From a virus: a stretch of 39,632 bases of DNA. The stretch spans positions 1-39,632 of IMG/VR virus record IMGVR_UViG_3300028844_005431; one strand, given 5' to 3'. Each line of letters starts with the position of its first letter. Positions within the stretch are counted from its first letter, which is position 1. The translations under genes and the position numbers were made by a program. Below the pieces are notes generated by a model. It saw only the letters and a list, made by a program, of their open reading frames with translations, ran no database searches and was not told where the DNA came from. Below are positions 7,003 to 15,020 of the stretch, piece after piece.

Positions 7003-7415
7003 TGGAAGATTATACCTTAAGAGTAAAATGTCCTGTCTGTATGAAAAATCTCGGAGAGGAAATAGATGACACGCTTATATTACTTGGCGATGAAGAGCAG
7101 AACATGCAATGTTTAGCTTGTGGTTATAGTTCCAATAATAAGATGAAAGAACATATAAGTGAGAATCCGTTTCCACAAGAGTTCAAAGATGTATGTGAAA
7201 AAATTGGAGATAGATTTTGGGCACCATCTGTATTTACTACAGCAAATTATCAAGTAGTTCCTATGGTAGAAGATAAAGAGTTGAAGTGGAGAATATTCCC
7301 CCATCATGATCCTAAAACGGAAGTGGTTGTTCCTAACTTTACTAGTGCTTATAAAATGGTAGAAAAAATGGAGATAACAATTGGCGAATCGATACAACAA
7401 CAAGCGGATAGTTAA
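7002..7415 (+). CDS. Zinc-ribbon protein, unknown function
   Basis: A 137-residue protein with C10-x2-C13 and C37-x2-C40 forming a zinc ribbon in the first 45 residues (VKCPVCMKN and MQCLACGYS). A compact domain of roughly 90 residues rich in aromatic residues follows (DRFWAPSVF, WRIFPHHDP). It begins on the stop of the preceding gene (TAATG) and overlaps the next by 35 bases. The C-terminal part has no family I recognise. The zinc ribbon suggests binding to nucleic acid or protein, so this is likely a phage core gene lodged between glycan genes. Confidence 0.7.
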   Translation: MEDYTLRVKCPVCMKNLGEEIDDTLILLGDEEQNMQCLACGYSSNNKMKEHISENPFPQEFKDVCEKIGDRFWAPSVFTTANYQVVPMVEDKELKWRIFPHHDPKTEVVVPNFTSAYKMVEKMEITIGESIQQQADS

Positions 7416-7839
7416 ATCTATCCAAACAATAGGTGTCGGTAGGTTACTACCTGGTATGATACTTACCTTTAATTATTCTGAACAAGGTGTTAAGGATCCT
7501 AGACCTATCTTACTTTATTTAAATACTAATAAAGAAACTAAAAATATAGAGGGGTTGAATATGAATTACCTCAATGCCACTAAACTAAAAAAGTTATTTA
7601 CTGTTGCTGATTTTAAGAAAACAGAATTAGATGAGGTAGAAAATTTAATTAGTTTAAAAGAAAATTACTTTAGATTACAGATTGCTAATCCAAAGAAAAG
7701 AAGTGCTATGACACCTAAAAGATTTTATAGTGATGTAATATCAGCCGATAAATACTTTAAGCAATCATATAGGTCATATAAACTTACTAAGTTGACTTCA
7801 CTAAAGGTTACACAAATAAACATGGAGTTTATCAAGTGA
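7381..7839 (+). CDS. Phage protein of unknown function, TTG start
   Basis: A 152-residue basic protein. The TTG at 7381 lies 6 bases after GGAGA (7370-7374), which is why this start is preferred to the internal ATG at 7456 despite a 35-base overlap with the upstream gene. The sequence begins with a basic helix (NRYNNKRIVKSIQ), then a beta-rich core (GVGRLLPGMILTFNYSE, DPRPILLYLN, IEGLNMNYL) and ends in a lysine-rich helical part. The PGM..F.Y...P.IL.L...I.GLN..YL pattern looks like that of a family shared by marine T4-like phages, whose function I do not know. Confidence 0.7.
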   Translation: MANRYNNKRIVKSIQTIGVGRLLPGMILTFNYSEQGVKDPRPILLYLNTNKETKNIEGLNMNYLNATKLKKLFTVADFKKTELDEVENLISLKENYFRLQIANPKKRSAMTPKRFYSDVISADKYFKQSYRSYKLTKLTSLKVTQINMEFIK

Positions 7840-8468
7840 AAATTAGTTATTCTATGTTGGTTCATAACGAAGATGAAACTCTTGAAAAGTTACTACAAAC
7901 TTTATTATCATATAAACAACCTCAAGATGAGATTGTGGTTCTTGATGACTATTCTGATAATGAAAAGACGAAAGCTATATTAGATTATTATTCATCTACT
8001 ACAGATATAAAGTTAGACCAAAGAAATTTATTGAAAGATTTTGCTAGTCAAAAAAATTATCTTAAAGGTATGTGTTCTGGTGATTATAGTTTTAACTTAG
8101 ATGCTGATGAAATGATATCTCATTGGTTCATGAAAGATATACACGATATACTTGAGGGTAATGAAGTTGATTTAATCTTTGTTCCAAGAATAAATACTGT
8201 AGAAGGTATAACGGAAGAACATTGTAGGATGTATGGGTATCAAATAAATGAAAAAGGATGGATAAACTATCCTGATTGGCAAGGTCGTATCTTTCGTAAC
8301 CGACCAAACATTCGTTGGGAAAAACCTGTTCATGAACAACTAACGGGTTTTCAGACCTATGCTCATTTACCACAGGAACAAAAGTATTCTATCACCCATC
8401 CTAAAACGATAGAAAGACAAGTAGAACAAAATAAATTTTACAATGAAGAAATAACTGCAAAACTTTAA
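7836..8468 (+). CDS. Glycosyltransferase family 2 (GT-A)
   Basis: A 210-residue GT2 enzyme, inverting, using a nucleotide-sugar. The N-terminal ISYSMLVHNEDETL strand-loop and DEIVVLDDYSD give the nucleotide-binding half; D89-A-D91 in NLDADEM is the metal-binding DxD; the GRIFRNRPNIRWEKPVHEQL segment is the typical C-terminal part of the group related to SunS/WaaE-type transferases. It is shorter than most GT2 proteins but the catalytic core is complete. It overlaps the previous gene by 4 bases and lies 9 bases before a sugar epimerase. Waae-like members add heptose or glucose to LPS core; the sugar here is unknown. Confidence 0.85.
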   Translation: MKISYSMLVHNEDETLEKLLQTLLSYKQPQDEIVVLDDYSDNEKTKAILDYYSSTTDIKLDQRNLLKDFASQKNYLKGMCSGDYSFNLDADEMISHWFMKDIHDILEGNEVDLIFVPRINTVEGITEEHCRMYGYQINEKGWINYPDWQGRIFRNRPNIRWEKPVHEQLTGFQTYAHLPQEQKYSITHPKTIERQVEQNKFYNEEITAKL

Positions 8469-8477
8469 GGAATTTAA

Positions 8478-9377
8478 ATGAAGATATTAGTAGCAGGTGG
8501 TGCTGGATTTGTCGGTACTAACTTAATAAAAAGATTATTAAAAGACAAACATGAGGTTCATGCTGTAGATAACTACTCTACTGGTTTTAAATCCAATCAT
8601 CAAGATGGTTGTACTTATCACGAGTATGATTTAGCAAGTGAGCATATGTTAGGTATTTATGTAGATCACAGTACATATCCTTATTGGAGAGAATTTGAAT
8701 TTGATTTGATAGTTAATGTAGCTGCTTTGGCTAGAATACAACCATCTTTAAAAAATCCATTAAAGACAATAAGAAATAATTTCAATAGTGCTTTACATAC
8801 ATTAGAGTGGGCAAGAGATAATGAAACACCTGTAGTTTTTGCTGGTTCAAGTACACTTCATCACGGGTTATGGGGTAGTCCTTATGCTTGGTCAAAATAT
8901 GGTGGAGAACAGCTTTGTGAATTATATAATAAAGTGTATAACTTACCAACTGCTATTTGTAGATTTTATAATGTTTATGGCGAACATCAATTAGAAGATG
9001 GAGCGTATGCCACGGTTGTGGGTATTTTTGAAAAACAATATCGTGAAAACAAACCACTAACTGTTACCGGAGATGGGAAACAACGAAGAGATTTTACTCA
9101 CATAGATGATATTGTGGATGGTATAGTTCGATGTGGTACTGGTTTGTTAGGAGATAATCCTATATCAAGTGGTCAAGCCTATGAATTAGGTAGAGGTACG
9201 AACTTTTCAATTAATGAGTTAGCAGATATGTTTGGTAAAGATTATCCTAAAGAATACATACCAGCAAGAAACGGTGAGTATCCATTCACTTTGGCTGATT
9301 ATACAAAAGCAAATCAAGAACTTGGTTGGCATCCAACTAAAGATATTAAAAATTATATAAGTGGAGTTATAAGTTAA
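8478..9377 (+). CDS. NAD-dependent sugar epimerase/dehydratase (extended SDR, GalE-like)
   Basis: A 299-residue extended short-chain dehydrogenase. It has the GGAGFVG dinucleotide loop near residue 7, NVAALARIQPS after strand 4, a serine motif AGSSTLH, and the Y136-x3-K140 pair (YAWSK). YGEHQ and GDGKQRRDFTHIDDIVDGI are typical of nucleotide-sugar epimerases of the UDP-glucose 4-epimerase and UDP-glucuronate decarboxylase group. The substrate cannot be fixed from sequence. AAGGAA before the ATG is the ribosome-binding site. Next door is a ColD-like enzyme starting immediately after the stop, so the two are probably in one pathway; a ColC-like or 4-epimerase step is possible. Confidence 0.85.
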   Translation: MKILVAGGAGFVGTNLIKRLLKDKHEVHAVDNYSTGFKSNHQDGCTYHEYDLASEHMLGIYVDHSTYPYWREFEFDLIVNVAALARIQPSLKNPLKTIRNNFNSALHTLEWARDNETPVVFAGSSTLHHGLWGSPYAWSKYGGEQLCELYNKVYNLPTAICRFYNVYGEHQLEDGAYATVVGIFEKQYRENKPLTVTGDGKQRRDFTHIDDIVDGIVRCGTGLLGDNPISSGQAYELGRGTNFSINELADMFGKDYPKEYIPARNGEYPFTLADYTKANQELGWHPTKDIKNYISGVIS

Positions 9378-10538
9378 ATGGACAAAATTTATTTAGTAAA
9401 AGATACAATAGATAAGAATGATATAGATAAACTAATTGATTGGTTAAAAACATATCCAAGACTAACTAAAGGACCTGTAACATTAGAACTAGAAGAGAAA
9501 TACTCTAATTGGTTAGGGAGAAAGTATTCTGTATATGTCAACTCAGGCTCTTCTGCTAATCTAATAATGTTATCAGCATTACAGCAAGGTAAATATTTAA
9601 AGAACAATAAGGTGGTAGTACCATCTGTTGCTTGGGCTACTGATTTAGCACCAGTCATGCAGTTGGGATTAAAACCAATTTTGTGTGACTCTAATAAGAG
9701 AGATTTGTCAGTTGATTTGGTACATTTAGAAAAGATATTTAAAGAGGAATCTCCATCAACTCTAATGTTTGTTTCAGTTTTAGGTTTAGTTCCTGAAATG
9801 GGTAAGGTTGTAGAATTATGTGAAAAGTATGATGTTATATTACTAGAGGATACTTGTGAATCAATGGGGTGTAAGTACAAACAAGTTAAGTTAGGAACAT
9901 TTGGTAAGATGTCAAGTTTTTCAACTTATTTTGGTCATCATATTTCTACAATTGAAGGTGGGTTTGTTTCAACTGATGATAAAGATTTATATGATATATT
10001 AATATCAATAAGAGCTCATGGATGGGATAGGGATTTAGATACTGAAAAACAAATTGAGTTACAACGAGATTGGGATGTTTCTACTTTTAATGCACTCTAT
10101 ACTTTTTATTATCAAGGTTTTAATGTCAGAGCTACAGATTTACAGGCATACATAGGTTTAAGTCAAATCGATAAGCTTGATGGTTGGGGTTTGAAAAGAG
10201 AATATAATTATTTAACATATCAAAAATTAGTCAAAAATAATTATTGGAAACCAAGCACAGAACTAAGTGATTTTAATTCTAACTTTGCTTATCCTGTAAT
10301 ACATCCTAACAGAGACAAAATAGTCAAAGAGTTGGAAAAAAATGGTGTTGAGGTTAGACCTATGATATGTGGCTCAATGGGAACTCAACCATTTTATGTA
10401 AAAGAATATGGTAAATTAGAGCTACCTAATGTTACAGAAATTGATAGGTATGGTTTTTATGTACCAAATAATCCACATATAACCGATGACGAAATAGTTT
10501 TTATTTCTAACATAATTAATGGTCAAATAAATGACTAA
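9378..10538 (+). CDS. GDP-4-keto-6-deoxymannose 3-dehydratase-like (ColD/RfbH type), PLP-dependent
   Basis: A 386-residue DegT/DnrJ/EryC1-family protein in which the PLP-binding lysine is replaced by histidine: the segment TYFGHHISTIEGG carries H188 where aminotransferases have lysine. This change is the hallmark of the 3-dehydratases ColD (E. coli numbering also H188) and RfbH, which hold PMP/PLP non-covalently and remove the C-3 hydroxyl. Length and the GHHxSTIEGG wording fit ColD rather than RfbH, which has extra Fe-S cysteines not seen here. NSGSSANL (55-62) binds the cofactor phosphate and LLEDTCES (D158) the pyridine nitrogen. Two GDP-mannose dehydratases later in the locus could supply its substrate. 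Confidence 0.87.
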   Translation: MDKIYLVKDTIDKNDIDKLIDWLKTYPRLTKGPVTLELEEKYSNWLGRKYSVYVNSGSSANLIMLSALQQGKYLKNNKVVVPSVAWATDLAPVMQLGLKPILCDSNKRDLSVDLVHLEKIFKEESPSTLMFVSVLGLVPEMGKVVELCEKYDVILLEDTCESMGCKYKQVKLGTFGKMSSFSTYFGHHISTIEGGFVSTDDKDLYDILISIRAHGWDRDLDTEKQIELQRDWDVSTFNALYTFYYQGFNVRATDLQAYIGLSQIDKLDGWGLKREYNYLTYQKLVKNNYWKPSTELSDFNSNFAYPVIHPNRDKIVKELEKNGVEVRPMICGSMGTQPFYVKEYGKLELPNVTEIDRYGFYVPNNPHITDDEIVFISNIINGQIND

Positions 10539-11043
10539 AAAATTTACAGATAGGAAAATTATTAATGGTGTTTTTGATGGAGTTAAATTAAATCAACCAA
10601 GTTCTTATCAAGATTATCGAGGATATTACTATACGATAAATGATACTGAAGATAACGATGTTGAGTATGTAAAAGATAAGTTAAGCACTTCATCAAAAAA
10701 TGTCTTACGCGGAATACATGGTGATTACAAAAGCACAAAATTAGTAACTTGTGTTCATGGAGAGGTCTATTGTGTTATTGTTGATAATAGAAAAAATTCT
10801 GATACTCATATGAAATGGGCTTGGGAAATACTTAGTGTACACAACAAAAATATTTTAGTATTACCACCTGGCGTAGGATTAAGTTATCTTATAACTAGTG
10901 AAAGTGCTAATATCTTTTATAAATGGGCTTATCCAGGTGGCTATCCCGATGTGGATGATCAATTTACATTGAAATGGAACGATAAAAGTCTAAAAATCTT
11001 TTGGCCTATCAAAGAGCCAATATTACAACCGAGAGATTTATGA
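10531..11043 (+). CDS. RmlC-like sugar epimerase (dTDP-4-dehydrorhamnose 3,5-epimerase family cupin)
   Basis: A 170-residue cupin of the RmlC family. SSKNVLRGIHGD contains H63, matching the general base of RmlC, and STKLVTCVHGEVYCVIVDNR is the conserved second strand pair. The C-terminal half (PPGVGLSYLI, AYPGGYPDVDDQF) is consistent with the rest of the fold, but the usual YP(E)DE ending is altered. Family members epimerise 4-keto-6-deoxy sugars at C-3 and/or C-5. Placed directly after a ColD-like enzyme, it probably acts at C-5 of a 4-keto-3,6-dideoxy sugar. It overlaps the ColD-like gene by 8 bases and the transketolase subunit by 4. Confidence 0.85.
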   Translation: MTKKFTDRKIINGVFDGVKLNQPSSYQDYRGYYYTINDTEDNDVEYVKDKLSTSSKNVLRGIHGDYKSTKLVTCVHGEVYCVIVDNRKNSDTHMKWAWEILSVHNKNILVLPPGVGLSYLITSESANIFYKWAYPGGYPDVDDQFTLKWNDKSLKIFWPIKEPILQPRDL

Positions 11044-11792
11044 TTAAAATATCTAAAGAAATGAGAAGACTCATAGTAAGTGCAGCATATCATGCTAATC
11101 ATGGACATATACCAAGTGCTTTATCCATAGTTGAAATTATGAAAAGTTTTAATCAAGTTGAAACTGAAGATGATGTTATGATTTTAAGTAAAGGGCATGG
11201 ATGCCTAGCTTTATATTCTTTATTAGTTATCCAAGGTCATATTAATGAAAAAGAATTATTGACTTTTGGTAAAAAAGGTAGTAGATTAGGTGGTCATCCA
11301 GATAGAAATAAAGTTGATAAAATTTATGCTTCAACTGGTTCACTTGGTCATGGACTTCCAATTGCTATTGGAACTGCAATTGCAAAAAAAATAATGAAAA
11401 AAAACGGAAAGGTATTTTGTGTTATTGGGGATGGTGAAATAAACGAGGGTTCAATATGGGAATCTATTTTGATAGCTGTTGATAATAAATTAGATAATTT
11501 AATTTGTGTAGTAGACTATAATAAATCACAAATAAGGTCTTTAGAACCAAAACTAAATATTCAAATGTTTGAGTCATTTGGATGTGATGTAATTGAAATT
11601 GATGGGCACGATGTAGACTCTTTAGTACAGGCTATGAAATTAAGTAGTGTAAAAAAACCAAAAGTTATTTTAGCCAATACTGTTAAGGGGAAGGGTATAA
11701 AAGAAATAGAAGATAATATGTTTGCTTGGCACCACCGAGCACCAACTGAAGAAGAATATAAAAAATTCTGTGAGGAAATTTATGAGAGCTGA
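11040..11792 (+). CDS. Transketolase-like enzyme, N-terminal (ThDP pyrophosphate-binding) subunit
   Basis: A 250-residue half-transketolase. The ATG at 11040 overlaps the upstream stop (ATGA), so the frame upstream of it is not used. The ThDP/Mg motif is complete: GDGE (130-133) with the partner N161 in VDYNKSQ. LSKGHG (49-54), GGHPD and STGSLGHGLP (98-107) are also transketolase signatures. It needs the C-terminal partner encoded directly downstream. ThDP enzymes of this type move a two-carbon ketol unit. Here the neighbours are sugar-nucleotide genes, so it may attach a two-carbon branch to a 4-keto sugar instead of serving the pentose phosphate pathway. Confidence 0.9.
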   Translation: MIKISKEMRRLIVSAAYHANHGHIPSALSIVEIMKSFNQVETEDDVMILSKGHGCLALYSLLVIQGHINEKELLTFGKKGSRLGGHPDRNKVDKIYASTGSLGHGLPIAIGTAIAKKIMKKNGKVFCVIGDGEINEGSIWESILIAVDNKLDNLICVVDYNKSQIRSLEPKLNIQMFESFGCDVIEIDGHDVDSLVQAMKLSSVKKPKVILANTVKGKGIKEIEDNMFAWHHRAPTEEEYKKFCEEIYES

Positions 11793-12654
11793 GTTTGCTA
11801 AATTATGTCATGAAGTAGTTCAATCTGATTTAAAATCAGTAGTAATGATAGGTGATATAAGTCATTTTCTTTTAAGAGAAACAGAACAAATTGCACCTGA
11901 CAGATTTTATAATATAGGTATATGTGAGCAATCAATGGTTGGGATGGCTAGCGGTATGGCTATTGAGGGTATGCGACCTATTATTCATACTATTTCTCCC
12001 TTTCTTGTGGAAAGAGCATTTGAACAGATAAAAAATGACATAGGGTATCAGAATACAGAGGTGACAATAGTGACGGTTGGTGGGACTTATGACTACGCTG
12101 ATTTGGGTTGTACACATCATTGTTATGGTGATATTGCTATGATGAGATTAATTCCAAATATGCAAGTGTTTGAACCATCTAGTCCAGTTGAATTTAGAAA
12201 TTTATTTAAAGATACTTGGGGAAATGGCCATCCAAAATATTTTAGATTGACAAAAGAACAACATTCACAGCAGATAGATGTTACGCCTGGAGATTTAGAG
12301 GTAGTTAGAGAATCTAAAGATGGTAGATATGCTTTTGTCACAGGACATATTTTAGATGATGTATTAGAGTCACCGAACATTGGAGTGATTTATGTTCATA
12401 CTTTATCACATATCAATTCGGAATCTAAAAAGTATGTAGGTAAATTGTTAAGAGAATCTAAAAAAGTATATTCTGTTGAAAATCATTTTAAAGTAGGTGG
12501 TTTGGGTGATTTTATAAGTGATACATTTAATGTTAATGTACATCGAATTGGTATGGAAAGAAAATTTCTTACGAGTTATGGTTCTTATGATGATCTTAGA
12601 AGAGAAAGCGCTATGGATAAAAATTCTATATTAGAACAATTGAGGTGGATATAA
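11782..12654 (+). CDS. Transketolase-like enzyme, C-terminal (pyrimidine-binding) subunit
   Basis: A 290-residue partner of the preceding gene. The start at 11782 follows GAGG with 6 bases of spacing; the frame extends upstream to 11722 but without a better start. FYNIGICEQSMVGMASGMA places the catalytic glutamate at E49, which activates the ThDP pyrimidine. The PYR domain continues with FLVERAFEQIKNDIGY and THHCYGDIAMMRLIPNMQVFEPSSP, and a transketolase C-terminal domain follows. Split transketolases are found in archaea and in some secondary sugar pathways. It overlaps the N-terminal subunit by 11 bases, as expected for a 1:1 heteromer. Confidence 0.9.
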   Translation: MRAEFAKLCHEVVQSDLKSVVMIGDISHFLLRETEQIAPDRFYNIGICEQSMVGMASGMAIEGMRPIIHTISPFLVERAFEQIKNDIGYQNTEVTIVTVGGTYDYADLGCTHHCYGDIAMMRLIPNMQVFEPSSPVEFRNLFKDTWGNGHPKYFRLTKEQHSQQIDVTPGDLEVVRESKDGRYAFVTGHILDDVLESPNIGVIYVHTLSHINSESKKYVGKLLRESKKVYSVENHFKVGGLGDFISDTFNVNVHRIGMERKFLTSYGSYDDLRRESAMDKNSILEQLRWI

Positions 12655-13688
12655 TGAACAAATATTTAAAAGAATCAATGGATAAAATAAGTAAAGTTAT
12701 TGGAGCGCCACTTGATGAGTTTAAAGGAAAGACAATTTTAATTACCGGAGCCAATGGTCTGATAGGTGGTTTCTTAACAGATTTTTTTGTTTATTTAAAT
12801 GAAGAATTAAACTTTAATTGTAAGTTGGTTTTAACCAGTCTGAGCTCAGATCCAAAAAGATTAGAAGATGTGATTCATAAAAAATATATTACTTACTATT
12901 CTAGAGATTTAACCAGTGATGCTTGGTTTTTTGATAAAGTAGATTTTTGTTTTTATTGCGCTGGATATGCTCAACCAGGTAAATTTTTAGCTGATGCTGA
13001 TAAAACGTATTCTTTAAATGTTGATGCTATGAGAAGAGTATTTGACTCAGTTTTATCTAATAATCCAACGGCTAAAGGATTATTCATAAGTAGTTCTGAG
13101 GTTTATGCTTTAAACAAAACTGATAAGTCACATCATGAATCGGATGATTTGAGTGTTTACTTATGGCATAAAAGGGTAACATATATTCTTGGTAAAATAG
13201 CTGGAGAATACAATATTCAATTATTAAGTGACAAAGGATACAATGCTAGGTCTGCGAGAGTTTCTCTATGTTATGGACCAGGACATCTTATGAGTGATTC
13301 TCGTGTTATGAGTGAGTTAACTCAAAAAGGAATTGAACAAGAAACTATAAATTTATTTGATGATGGATCTTCATATAGAAAATATCAACACATTTCAGAT
13401 TGTTGTATAATGTTGATAAATATTATTTTAAGAGGTAAATGGCCGGTTTATAATGTGGGTGGTAAGGAAGAAATAACTATATATGATATGGCAAAAATAA
13501 TTGGTGATAAATTTAAAAAACGAGTTGTGAGGGGTAAGGTTAATAATGATGTAGCCGACTCAGCTCCTAAAAAAGTTTCTATATCATTAGATAGATACGA
13601 AGAAGAATTTGGTAATTTTGATTTTACATCATTTGAAGATGGTATGGAAAATTACCTAAATTGGTTTTCAGAAGAACATAAAAAATAG
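12654..13688 (+). CDS. NAD-dependent sugar dehydratase/reductase (extended SDR)
   Basis: A 344-residue extended SDR. The ATG at 12654 sits 6 bases after GAGGTGG, better than the in-frame GTG at 12645. ILITGANGLIGG is the dinucleotide loop, SSSEVYAL the serine motif and Y177-x3-K181 (YILGK) the catalytic pair. The C-terminal half has VSLCYGPGH and YRKYQHISD, typical of nucleotide-sugar epimerases/decarboxylases. It immediately follows the split transketolase, so it may reduce or further process the transketolase product (compare the reductase YerF in yersiniose synthesis). The exact substrate is not deducible. Confidence 0.82.
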   Translation: MNKYLKESMDKISKVIGAPLDEFKGKTILITGANGLIGGFLTDFFVYLNEELNFNCKLVLTSLSSDPKRLEDVIHKKYITYYSRDLTSDAWFFDKVDFCFYCAGYAQPGKFLADADKTYSLNVDAMRRVFDSVLSNNPTAKGLFISSSEVYALNKTDKSHHESDDLSVYLWHKRVTYILGKIAGEYNIQLLSDKGYNARSARVSLCYGPGHLMSDSRVMSELTQKGIEQETINLFDDGSSYRKYQHISDCCIMLINIILRGKWPVYNVGGKEEITIYDMAKIIGDKFKKRVVRGKVNNDVADSAPKKVSISLDRYEEEFGNFDFTSFEDGMENYLNWFSEEHKK

Positions 13689-13695
13689 GACAAGT

Positions 13696-14004
13696 ATGAG
13701 ATATTGTTTTGATATAGATGGTACGATATGTTCCACTAATTGTGAGTATAAAGATTCTGTTCCATATCAAGAGGTTATAGATTGGATAAATAAAAAATAT
13801 GATGAAGGTCATAGTATTACTCTCTTCACATCTAGAGGAACATCATCTGGTGTGGATTGGTTTGAGTTTACTGAAAAACAAGTAAACGATTGGGGTGTTA
13901 AATATCATGAATTAAAATTAGGTAAACCAGCTTATGATTTATTCATAGACGATAGAGCTATCAATAATGAAAAGTGGTACAATCAAGAGGGTATAAGTAT
14001 ATGA
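13696..14004 (+). CDS. HAD-superfamily small phosphatase
   Basis: A 102-residue haloacid dehalogenase-type protein. Motif I is D6-I-D8-G-T10 (FDIDGTIC), motif II is the serine in LFTSRG, and the end LGKPAYDLFIDDRA supplies the lysine and the acidic pair of motifs III and IV. There is no cap domain. This compact type is often found in capsule and LPS clusters, where it may dephosphorylate a sugar phosphate such as a heptose or keto-deoxy sugar intermediate. It lies 7 bases after the SDR gene and overlaps the ATP-grasp gene by 4. Confidence 0.85.
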   Translation: MRYCFDIDGTICSTNCEYKDSVPYQEVIDWINKKYDEGHSITLFTSRGTSSGVDWFEFTEKQVNDWGVKYHELKLGKPAYDLFIDDRAINNEKWYNQEGISI

Positions 14005-15020
14005 ACATACTTTTAGCAGTTTGTGGTAGTATGGCTATTGGACCTAATTTGATATCCATGTTAAGGGATATAGATTATGTTAATAAAATAGTAGGAATAG
14101 ATATAGATTTGGAAAATCCAGGTAGGTTTTTAGTTGATACTTTTCATCAAGCACCTAAAACAAATAACAAAAGTTATATTAATTTTGTCAAAAATATATG
14201 TAAAATAGAAGAGGTTGATGTTATATTATGTACTTCAACACAAAATAGTCTTATACCATTAAAAAAACATGAGAAAGAATTTAATGACTTGGGAGTGTTA
14301 ATACCAGGAACTAATTTAGATGACTTACTAATAGCTAATGATAAGGGCTCAATGTTAAAAAAATTGTCATCATTGAAAATAAAATGTCCTGATTATTGTA
14401 TTCCTAAAACGAAAAGGGATTTTGATTATTTTATAGATAAACATAATGAAGTTGTAGTCAAGCCAAGAATATCATCTGGCAGTAGAGGATTTAAAATATT
14501 AGAAAAAAAATATGTAAATGATAATCAAAATATATTTGATAAATTAAATAATTCGCCTAAAATGAATTCAGACGAATACAAAAAAATTATCGTTAAAAAT
14601 AATAACTTATCTGATATTGTTATGATGAAAAGGTTATATGGTCAAGATTATTCTATATATTCATTAGCTGATAAAGGAAATCCATTAGTTACCATACCTT
14701 TTAAAAGATTAAACTCTAAAGAAGGTATATCACTTAAAAGTGAAGTTGATATGAACATCAATGTAATCGATTATGTAAATAAAATAATTAAATCAATGAA
14801 TTTGGATTGGATAGTAAACTTACAGTTATTTTTAACTGATGATGGAATACCATATATTTATGAAATCAATCCTAGAGTAGCAGGATCTATAATATTAACA
14901 AAAGGTGCTAATTGTAATATATTAAAATATGGATTAGATTTAATTTCTAATAAAAAATTAAATATAAATAAACCATTATATTCTAAGATGATAAGATATT
15001 ATACAGAGGTTTTGGTATGA
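14001..15020 (+). CDS. ATP-grasp ligase (carboxylate-amine/thiol type)
   Basis: A 339-residue protein; the ATG at 14001 overlaps the previous stop (ATGA). The N-terminal Rossmann-like part (NILLAVCGSMAIGPNLISML) is followed by the ATP-grasp fold: EVVVKPRISSGSRGFKIL is the lysine plus glycine-rich loop, and PYIYEINPRVAGS is the metal-binding Glu-x-Asn pair. It is related to carbamoyl-phosphate synthase large-chain and PylC-like ligases. It probably forms an amide bond between a carboxylate and an amine, for example an amino acid linked to an amino sugar or uronic acid. The substrate is unknown. Base composition is more AT-rich than the flanks by eye. Confidence 0.85.
   Translation: MNILLAVCGSMAIGPNLISMLRDIDYVNKIVGIDIDLENPGRFLVDTFHQAPKTNNKSYINFVKNICKIEEVDVILCTSTQNSLIPLKKHEKEFNDLGVLIPGTNLDDLLIANDKGSMLKKLSSLKIKCPDYCIPKTKRDFDYFIDKHNEVVVKPRISSGSRGFKILEKKYVNDNQNIFDKLNNSPKMNSDEYKKIIVKNNNLSDIVMMKRLYGQDYSIYSLADKGNPLVTIPFKRLNSKEGISLKSEVDMNINVIDYVNKIIKSMNLDWIVNLQLFLTDDGIPYIYEINPRVAGSIILTKGANCNILKYGLDLISNKKLNINKPLYSKMIRYYTEVLV

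Noticed and set aside
9389-9880. Long minus-strand open frame opposite the ColD-like gene (also 5865-6221 and 38652-39044 minus)
   Set aside because: They mirror well-supported + strand genes, have no family-like sequence, and all real genes here are on the + strand.
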